From Planctomycetota bacterium (lineage in GTDB: Bacteria > Planctomycetota > SBBH01 > JAHFOU01), in contig JAHFOU010000134.1 in assembly GCA_023261525.1 (NCBI GenBank), forward strand, positions 1 to 6,511: DNA of 6,511 nt, written 5' to 3'. The notes under the pieces are model-generated. The model had not been told where the DNA came from, did no database searches, and saw nothing but the letters and a program-made list of their open reading frames with translations. Numbering within the stretch: the stretch's first letter is position 1; each line of letters starts with the position of its first letter. Made by a program: the position numbers and the translations under genes. Of the stretch, positions 1 to 4,842 are shown piece after piece.

Positions 1-195
1 CAGGTCGAGCTGACCCATGTCAACCTGAACGACCGCACGGTGGAGGGGTTCCGCCACCGGAAGCTCCCGGTCTACTCGGTGCAGTACCACCCGGAGGCCT
101 CGCCCGGGCCCCACGACTCGGACTACCTCTTCCGCGACTTCATCCGCCTCATGGGGCTGAGGCGGACTGTGGCCAAGGCCAAGGCCAAGGTCTAG
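1..195 (+). CDS. carA: Carbamoyl-phosphate synthase small subunit, C-terminal end (partial)
   Basis: These are the last 64 codons of CarA, the glutamine amidotransferase subunit that hydrolyses glutamine and passes ammonia to CarB to make carbamoyl phosphate for pyrimidines and arginine in the cytoplasm. The visible part is the end of the class I glutamine amidotransferase domain. A 'TVEGFRHRKLPVYSVQYHPEASPGPHD' type stretch (residues 14-39 of the fragment) carries the His (30) and Glu (32) of the Cys-His-Glu triad, followed by the YLFRDFIRLM helix that normally ends CarA. The nucleophile Cys and the N-terminal domain lie left of the window. After the conserved end there is a basic Ala-Lys tail (AKAKAKV) not needed by the family. 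The TAG stop is one base before the apgM start, so the two genes are probably co-transcribed. Identification is firm because the HPEASPGPHD block is diagnostic of CarA. Confidence 0.95.
   Translation, partial: QVELTHVNLNDRTVEGFRHRKLPVYSVQYHPEASPGPHDSDYLFRDFIRLMGLRRTVAKAKAKV
171..190 (+). repeat. Hexanucleotide tandem repeat GGCCAA at carA 3' end
   Basis: Three perfect copies of GGCCAA (171-176, 177-182, 183-188) plus two further bases encode the Ala-Lys-Ala-Lys-Ala-Lys tail of CarA. The last AAGG (187-190) also sits six bases before the apgM ATG at 197 and can serve as its Shine-Dalgarno, so the repeat is both coding and possibly regulatory. Confidence 0.7.
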
Positions 196-196
196 G

Positions 197-1396
197 ATGG
201 CCGTCGGCCTCCTGTCCTCCCTGGCCCAGCCTGTACCGCAAGGGGGCAGGATCCTCCTGTCCGTCCTGGACGGCCTGGGCGGCCTGCCCGATCCGGCCAC
301 CGGGAAGTCCGAGCTGGAGACGGCCCGCCTGCCCAACCTCCAGGCCCTGGCGGCGAAGTCCTCCCTGGGCCTGGCCGATCCCGTGGCGCCCGGCATCACG
401 CCCGGCTCCGGGCCCGGCCACCTTGGCCTCTTCGGCTATGACCCGCTGACCGAGGTCATCGGTCGTGGCGCCCTCTCGGCGGCCGGGGTGAACTTTCCCC
501 TGAAGAAGGGCGACGTGGCCGCCCGGGCCAATTTCGCGACCCTGGATGCCGCGGGCAAGGTGACCGATCGCCGGGCTGGCCGCATCGCCACGGAAGTCTG
601 CGCCGAGCGCTGCAGGCTCCTGTCCGGCATCCCGGGCGTGACCGTGGTGCCCGAGAAGGACCATCGGGCTGTGGTCGTCTTCCACGGCAAGGGCCTGGTG
701 CCCGCGGTGACGGACACCGACCCCCAGGTCACGGGGGTGGCCCCGCTGGCCTGCAAGGCGAGGTCGGCCAAGGGCGCCGCCCTGGCCAAGCGCGTCAACG
801 CCTTCGTCGCCGAGGCCCGCAGGCGCCTGAAGGCCTTTCCCCAGGCCAATGGCCTTCTCCTGCGCGGCTTCGACGTCCAGCCCGACCTTCCCTCCTTGGA
901 ATCCCTCTATGCTTTGAAGGCCGTCGCCCTGGCCTCGTACCCCATGTACAAGGGCCTGGCCCGCCTGGCCGGCATGGAGATCGTGGAGGGCCTGGCGGAC
1001 TTCGGCGCCCAGCTCAAGGCCCTTCCTTCCGCCTTGAAACGCGCCGACTTCGTCTTCCTCCACTACAAGGCCACGGACAGCGCGGGAGAGGACGGGGATT
1101 TCGCCAAGAAGGTCAGGGCCCTGGAGGCCTATGATGCGGCGGTGCCGGCCCTGCTTTCTTCCGGAGCGGACGTCCTCGTCGTCACCGGGGACCATTCGAC
1201 CCCCGCCGTGATGGGAGCCCACTCCTGGCATCCCGTACCCTATCTTCTCCACGCCGTACGCTGCCGGACGGAAGGGGCGGGCGCGGCGTTCACGGAGCAC
1301 GCCTGTGCCCGGGGCCAGCTGGGGCGGTTCCCCTTGAAGGAAGGCATGGCCCTGATGCTCGGCCACGCGGGAAGGCTGGCGAAGTATGGCGCCTAA
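197..1396 (+). CDS. apgM: 2,3-bisphosphoglycerate-independent phosphoglycerate mutase, archaeal type (ApgM)
   Basis: The 399-residue protein belongs to the ApgM branch of the alkaline phosphatase superfamily. It interconverts 3- and 2-phosphoglycerate in glycolysis/gluconeogenesis through a phosphoserine intermediate with two divalent metals. Visible motifs: LDGLGGLPD with metal Asp25; PGSGPGHLGLFGYDP with the probable nucleophile Ser71; HYKATDSAGEDGD (289-301) with Asp294; TGDHSTP with Asp332 and His333; and AHSWHPVP with His342. Length is normal for the family. In the HYKATDSAGEDGD motif a Glu (298) stands where canonical enzymes have the second metal-ligand His; this may be typical of bacterial ApgM. 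The ATG at 197 has an AAGG six bases upstream; it gives about ten residues more than many relatives before the first strand, but no good ATG/GTG/TTG start lies between it and LDGLGG. The gene starts one base after carA and its last 11 bases overlap purA. The related 'proposed homoserine kinase' branch is less likely, given the HSWHPVP and GDHSTP pattern and the absence of threonine genes. Confidence 0.9.
   Translation: MAVGLLSSLAQPVPQGGRILLSVLDGLGGLPDPATGKSELETARLPNLQALAAKSSLGLADPVAPGITPGSGPGHLGLFGYDPLTEVIGRGALSAAGVNFPLKKGDVAARANFATLDAAGKVTDRRAGRIATEVCAERCRLLSGIPGVTVVPEKDHRAVVVFHGKGLVPAVTDTDPQVTGVAPLACKARSAKGAALAKRVNAFVAEARRRLKAFPQANGLLLRGFDVQPDLPSLESLYALKAVALASYPMYKGLARLAGMEIVEGLADFGAQLKALPSALKRADFVFLHYKATDSAGEDGDFAKKVRALEAYDAAVPALLSSGADVLVVTGDHSTPAVMGAHSWHPVPYLLHAVRCRTEGAGAAFTEHACARGQLGRFPLKEGMALMLGHAGRLAKYGA
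1369..1375 (+). promoter_or_regulatory. Ribosome binding site of purA inside apgM
   Basis: GGGAAGG ends ten bases before the purA ATG at 1386 and lies within the last codons of apgM. It supports the ATG start and the 11-base overlap of the two genes. Confidence 0.5.
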
Positions 1397-2681
1397 CACC
1401 TTCGTGCTCGGGCTCCAGTGGGGCGACGAGGGCAAGGGCAAGGTCGTCGACGCCCTGGCCCCGGACTACGACCTGATCGCCCGGGCCCAGGGAGGGGCCA
1501 ACGCCGGCCACACCATCGTCATCGGGGGGGCCCGCCACGCCCTCCACCTTCTGCCCTCCGGGGTCCTGCGCGCCGGCAAGGAGTGCGTGCTGGGCAACGG
1601 CATGGCCTTCGACCCGGAGATCTTCCTGCAGGAGATCGACCGCCTGGCCAGGCAGGGCATCCGCCTTCAGGGGCGCCTCTACGTCAGCGACCGGGCCCAC
1701 CTCCTCCTGCCCTACCACAAGGAGTTCGACCGCCTCTCCGAGGAGGGCGTCGGACGCATCGGCACCACCAAGAAGGGCATCGGTCCCTGCTATGCGGACA
1801 AGGCCCTCCGCGTGACCGCCATCCGGGTGGGGGAGCTGTCCGATCCGGCTGCCTTCCGGGCCCGCCTCAAGGACGTCCTGGCCCGCCTCAACCCCCGCCT
1901 GAGGGCCCTGGGCGGCAAGGCCGCCTCGCCCACGGACCTGGCCGACCGGACCCTGAGGCTGGCCGTCCGCCTCAAGCCCTTCGTGCGGGACACGGTCACT
2001 CTCCTGCACGACCGCCTGGGCCGCGGCCGCCGCATGCTCTTCGAGGGCGCCCAGGGGGCCATGCTGGACCTGGACTTCGGCACCTATCCCTACGTGACCT
2101 CCTCGAGCGCCTCGGTCGGGGGCGTCTGCACGGGGCTGGGCGTGCCGCCGAAGGCCGTCGGCGAGGTGCTGGGGGTGGCCAAGGCCTACACCACCCGCGT
2201 CGGGGAGGGGGGCTTCCCCACCGAATGCCTGGGTGCGGAGGCCAAGATGGGAGAGCGCCTGCGCACCGTCGGCCACGAGTTCGGGACCACCACGGGGCGG
2301 CCCCGCCGTTGCGGCTGGCTGGACGTGATCCAGTTGCGCTATGCCATCGCCGTCAACGGGGTGGACGCCATCGCCATGACCAAGCTGGACGTTCTCGACG
2401 GCTTGAAGACCGTGCGCATCTGCACGGGCTACCGCCTGGGCGGCCGGCGCCTGACGTCCTTCCCCGCCTCGGCCGCCCTCCTGGGCCGGGTCCGTCCGGT
2501 CTACGAGGACCTGCCCGGATGGACATCCCCGACCGCCTCGGCCCGCCGCTGGGCCGACCTGCCGAAGGCCGCCCAGCGCTATGTGTTGAGGGTCCAGAAG
2601 CTCTGCGGGATCCCGGTGCGCATGGTCTCCGTGGGGGCCGACCGCGGGGCCCTGATCCACCTGTCCCGGGGGCGGGCGTGA
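1386..2681 (+). CDS. purA: Adenylosuccinate synthetase
   Basis: This 431-residue enzyme joins IMP and aspartate, driven by GTP, to give adenylosuccinate, the first committed step from IMP to AMP in the cytoplasm. Length fits the family (about 430). Visible signatures: QWGDEGKGK (residues 11-19) with the catalytic Asp14; NAGHT (39-43) with catalytic His42; GTTKKGIGPCYADK (126-139); FEGAQGAMLDLDFGTYPYVTSS (219-240); KAYTTRVGEGGFPTE (266-280), where most relatives have GPFPTE; TTTGRPRRCGWLD (301-313), the IMP/aspartate loop; TKLDVLD (332-338) for guanine recognition; and SVGADR (415-420) near the C terminus. All key residues are present, so it should be active. The start overlaps apgM by 11 bases in another frame, and the TGA stop overlaps the recO GTG start. 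A run of seven G (1524-1530) lies in the coding sequence but the frame is intact. Confidence 0.97.
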   Translation: MAPNTFVLGLQWGDEGKGKVVDALAPDYDLIARAQGGANAGHTIVIGGARHALHLLPSGVLRAGKECVLGNGMAFDPEIFLQEIDRLARQGIRLQGRLYVSDRAHLLLPYHKEFDRLSEEGVGRIGTTKKGIGPCYADKALRVTAIRVGELSDPAAFRARLKDVLARLNPRLRALGGKAASPTDLADRTLRLAVRLKPFVRDTVTLLHDRLGRGRRMLFEGAQGAMLDLDFGTYPYVTSSSASVGGVCTGLGVPPKAVGEVLGVAKAYTTRVGEGGFPTECLGAEAKMGERLRTVGHEFGTTTGRPRRCGWLDVIQLRYAIAVNGVDAIAMTKLDVLDGLKTVRICTGYRLGGRRLTSFPASAALLGRVRPVYEDLPGWTSPTASARRWADLPKAAQRYVLRVQKLCGIPVRMVSVGADRGALIHLSRGRA

Positions 2682-3412
2682 TCGTCCTCGACGAGGCCCT
2701 GGTCCTCCAGGTGAGGGAGTACAGCGAGTCCAGCCAGATCGTGGCCTTCTGGACGCGCCGTCACGGCCGCGTGACCGGCATCGTCAAGGGCGTGCGCCGC
2801 CAGGACCGCCGGGCCTTCGATGGCCCCTTCGAGACGGCCACCCACGTGGAGATCGGCTTCTACCCGCGGCGCCAGGGCGAGGGGCTCTGCATCCTGTCGG
2901 AGTCCTCCCTGCAGGCGCGCTTCGCCCCGGTCCGGGAGAGCCTGGAGGGCTGGTGGGCCTGGTCCGAGGCCTCGGAGGCGGTGCTGGCCCTGACGAGGGA
3001 GATGGACCCCCATCCCGAGGTGTTCGAGGCCCTGGAGGCCCTGATGGCCGGCGGGGGACTTCCGGTCTTTCTGCTGCGTCTCCTGCAAGCCGCCGGCAAC
3101 ACCCCCGCGCTGGAGACCTGCGCCGGATGCGGGAGCACGCTTCCGGAGCGCCTGAGGGTCTCCTTCGCCTTCTGGGTCGGGGGAGCGGTCTGCGCGTCCT
3201 GCCGCCAGGGTCCTCTCGCACCCCTGCCTGTGGCGTTGCGCCTGGCCCTGGCCGCCGCCGCCCGGGGCGCGGAGGTCCCGGAGGCCCTGAGGCGGCCCGC
3301 GGAGTCCCTCCTGGCCCGCTACGTGGGGCATCTCGCCGGCGACGGCATGGCCTCCGCCTCCTGCCGGGACCGCTCGCGCCGGGCCCTGCGCCGCTGGAGG
3401 GTGCCCGCATGA
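2678..3412 (+). CDS. recO: DNA repair protein RecO
   Basis: The 244-residue product is RecO, the recombination mediator that with RecR (and RecF) loads RecA on SSB-coated single-stranded DNA in gap repair and also anneals strands. The N-terminal OB-fold pattern is clear: IVLDEALVLQVREYSESSQIVAFWTRRHGRVTGIVKGVRR (residues 2-41). A helical domain follows, interrupted by a CxxC...CxxC zinc motif (Cys148, 151, 172, 175), as in most bacterial RecO apart from the enterobacterial form, which lost it. Length is normal. The start is GTG at 2678, overlapping the purA stop as GTGA. It is chosen because homology begins at residue 2 and the next Met is far inside the protein. The reading frame happens to stay open far upstream through purA, but that part is not protein-like. 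The stop overlaps the next gene as ATGA. Translation probably relies on coupling to purA, since only a G-rich stretch without a clear Shine-Dalgarno precedes it. Confidence 0.9.
   Translation: MIVLDEALVLQVREYSESSQIVAFWTRRHGRVTGIVKGVRRQDRRAFDGPFETATHVEIGFYPRRQGEGLCILSESSLQARFAPVRESLEGWWAWSEASEAVLALTREMDPHPEVFEALEALMAGGGLPVFLLRLLQAAGNTPALETCAGCGSTLPERLRVSFAFWVGGAVCASCRQGPLAPLPVALRLALAAAARGAEVPEALRRPAESLLARYVGHLAGDGMASASCRDRSRRALRRWRVPA
3396..3400 (+). promoter_or_regulatory. Strong ribosome binding site of the bamD-like gene
   Basis: GGAGG lies eight bases before the ATG at 3409, inside the last codons of recO. It is the best Shine-Dalgarno in the window and fixes the start of the lipoprotein gene, giving a textbook signal peptide from the first codon. 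Confidence 0.65.
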
Positions 3413-4299
3413 GGAGGCTTGCCGCCCTGCTGCTGTTGGCCTCCATCCCGCTCGCCGGCTGCGGGGAGCGCAAGGTCCTGGCGCCTGACAAGGCCGAGCG
3501 GGTCCTGGCCCGGGTGCGCCAGGCCCATGAGGCCGGCCGCTGGGGCCAGGTCCGCAGCGCCGCCAAACCCCTGCTCAACGCCCACCCCCGGACCCAGGGG
3601 AGCGAGGAGGCCCTGTTCCTGGTGGCCGACGCCGAGGAGCACCGGGGCCGTCCGACCGCGGCCTACGAGGACTACGAGACCCTGGCCAAGGAGCATCCCG
3701 CCTCGGACCGCCTGAGGGAGCTCTCCCGGCGGGAGTTCGCGATGGCCACGGCCCGCCACGCCCAGGGCAAGCCCCGCCTGAAGGGGCACTTCATGAATTT
3801 CGGCCCGCCCCTGGCCGAGGTCCTCCACGACGCCGTCCGCCACGACCCCTACGCCGAGCAGGCGCCGTACGCCCTCCTGCTGGCGGCGACCTGCGAGTAC
3901 GACGCCCGCCGCTGGGAGGAGGCCGAGGACCTGCTGGGCCAGCTTCTGAGGGACTATCCCAAGAGCCCCTGGTGTCCCCAGGCGACCTTCCTGCAGGGGA
4001 TGGCGGCCTACCGCCAGTGCAAGGGGGCCCCCTACGACGCCCTGCCCCTGCGCAACGCCGAGGAGCGCTTCCAGGCCTTCCTGGGGGCCCAGCCCGACGG
4101 GCAGGATGCCCAGGCCGCCCGGCGCATGCTCGTCCTGATCGGCGACCTGAGGGCCGAGCGCCTGGTCCGGGACGCCGAGGTCTACCGCAAGCTGGACCAG
4201 CCCCATGCGGCGGCCCTCTGCTGCCGGGAGGCCGCCACCCGCTGGCCCGACAGCCCCTGGGCCGAGATGGCCCGGCATGCCCTCGAGTCCGGCAAGTGA
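3409..4299 (+). CDS. bamD: TPR outer-membrane lipoprotein, BamD-like
   Basis: The 296-residue product has a lipoprotein signal peptide: basic start MRR, hydrophobic core, and lipobox LAGC with the lipidated Cys18. The mature part is helical with TPR-like units at roughly residues 30-62, 65-98, 145-182, 185-222 and 255-292, each with the alternating Ala/Tyr/Leu pattern and 'hPxS/HPAS' endings (for example LLRDYPKSPW, TRWPDSPWAEMA). This is the build of BamD, the essential lipoprotein of the BAM complex that inserts beta-barrel proteins into the outer membrane from the periplasm. It is longer than E. coli BamD (245), with an extra loop near 116-136 (around KGHFMNFGPP), and has five cysteines besides the lipidated one (162, 189, 204, 271, 272). 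The start is ATGA-coupled to recO and the stop overlaps lptE, which fits an envelope-biogenesis role. It could instead be another TPR lipoprotein of YfgC/YbgF-like use; the lipoprotein and TPR calls are firmer than BamD itself. Confidence 0.72.
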   Translation: MRRLAALLLLASIPLAGCGERKVLAPDKAERVLARVRQAHEAGRWGQVRSAAKPLLNAHPRTQGSEEALFLVADAEEHRGRPTAAYEDYETLAKEHPASDRLRELSRREFAMATARHAQGKPRLKGHFMNFGPPLAEVLHDAVRHDPYAEQAPYALLLAATCEYDARRWEEAEDLLGQLLRDYPKSPWCPQATFLQGMAAYRQCKGAPYDALPLRNAEERFQAFLGAQPDGQDAQAARRMLVLIGDLRAERLVRDAEVYRKLDQPHAAALCCREAATRWPDSPWAEMARHALESGK

Positions 4300-4781
4300 G
4301 CCGCTGGGCCGCCGTCCTCCTGGCCCTCCTCTTGCCGGGGTGCTGGGGCTACCACACCCAGGCCGACACCCCGGGACGCATCCGCAGCATCGCGGTCGAG
4401 GCCTTCCAGAACCGCACCCTCTACACGGGCCTGGAGTTCGAGCTGAAGGAGGCCCTGGTCAAGGAGGTGCAGGCCAAGAGCGCCCTGGCCGTGGTCCCTC
4501 CCGGCGTCGCGGACGCCGTGCTGGAAGGGAAGATCCTCGAGTTCTCCCGTTCGGTCCTCAAGCAGGACCCCGACGGCAGGGACGTGGAGTTCCAGATCGT
4601 CCTCTCGGCGGAGTTCTCACTGCGGGAGCGGCGCACGGGCAAACTGCTCTTCGACCGCGAGCCGGTGAACGCCTCGAGGTCCTTCCTCCTGATCAAGGGC
4701 GAGACCGAGGCCACCGCCCGGGAACGGGGGATGTCGAGGCTGGCGGAGAAGATCGTCAACGTGATAGTATTGCACTGGTAG
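4296..4781 (+). CDS. lptE: LPS-assembly lipoprotein LptE-like
   Basis: The 161-residue lipoprotein resembles LptE, the plug inside the LptD barrel that receives lipopolysaccharide and places it on the outer leaflet. After the lipidated Cys16 comes the family pattern: a GYH start, then IRSIAVEAFQNRTLYTGLEFELKEALVKEV (residues about 30-59), then ADAVLEGKILEFSRSV (about 71-86) and a beta-rich part ending in RTGKLLFDRE (about 116-125). This is the alpha/beta fold of the LptE/RlpB family. The start is GTG (GTGA overlap with the preceding stop) and no other in-frame start would give a signal peptide. The signal peptide is very short (15 residues, one Arg), and the lipobox is LPGC, with an unusual Pro at position -2. 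There is no clear Shine-Dalgarno, so translation is probably coupled to the bamD-like gene. Apart from Cys16 there is no cysteine. Confidence 0.8.
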   Translation: MSRWAAVLLALLLPGCWGYHTQADTPGRIRSIAVEAFQNRTLYTGLEFELKEALVKEVQAKSALAVVPPGVADAVLEGKILEFSRSVLKQDPDGRDVEFQIVLSAEFSLRERRTGKLLFDREPVNASRSFLLIKGETEATARERGMSRLAEKIVNVIVLHW

Positions 4782-4796
4782 AGTCCTTCCCTTCCC

Positions 4797-4815
4797 ATCC
4801 CGATCGGGGGATCCC
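4797..4815. other. Overlapping GATC-centred palindromes upstream of ftsH
   Basis: CCCGATCGGG (4799-4808) is a perfect 10-base palindrome and GGGATCCC (4808-4815) a perfect 8-base palindrome sharing one base. Together the region 4797-4812 is nearly a single dyad (ATCCC-GATCG-GGGGAT, with one extra G). It lies in the 61-base gap 4782-4842, the only intergenic space in the window, 28-44 bases before the ftsH ATG. It could be a protein-binding site or a weak RNA hairpin. There is no T-run, so it is not a typical intrinsic terminator. Function is unknown. Confidence 0.4.
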
Positions 4816-4827
4816 GTGCCGGTCACG

Positions 4828-4833
4828 AAAGGA
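4828..4833 (+). promoter_or_regulatory. Ribosome binding site of ftsH
   Basis: AAAGGA lies nine bases before the ATG at 4843 in an A-rich patch (4828-4836) that stands out from the GC-rich surroundings. It favours the ATG over an in-frame GTG at 4816, which also has a G-rich stretch (4806-4811) four bases ahead of it. Confidence 0.6.
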
Positions 4834-4842
4834 AAACGCGAG

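Noticed and set aside
149..1441. Long open frame on the minus strand (430 codons)
   Set aside because: It is antisense to apgM with Gly/Ala/Arg-rich, domain-free translation; it is a by-product of GC-rich third positions on the + strand gene.
1524..1530. Run of seven G in purA as a phase-variation tract or sequencing frameshift
   Set aside because: The frame is intact on both sides with conserved PurA motifs, and a 7-base G run is unremarkable at this GC content.
1290..2660. Long open frame on the minus strand (456 codons)
   Set aside because: Antisense to purA, with no recognisable motif and a composition expected from a shadow frame.
1418..2677. A frame open through all of purA and continuous with recO, which would make a 664-residue fusion
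   Set aside because: The part before 2678 is out of frame with the clearly real purA and reads as low-complexity Arg/Gly/Pro, typical of high-GC shadow frames; RecO homology begins right at GTG 2678.
4770..4798. Possible sigma-70 promoter for ftsH (TTGCAC at 4770-4775)
   Set aside because: With 17-base spacing the -10 would be TCCCAT, matching the consensus at only three of six positions; not enough to call a promoter.
4799..4815. Rho-independent terminator after lptE
   Set aside because: The palindromes have little or no loop and no following T-run; they do not fit an intrinsic terminator.
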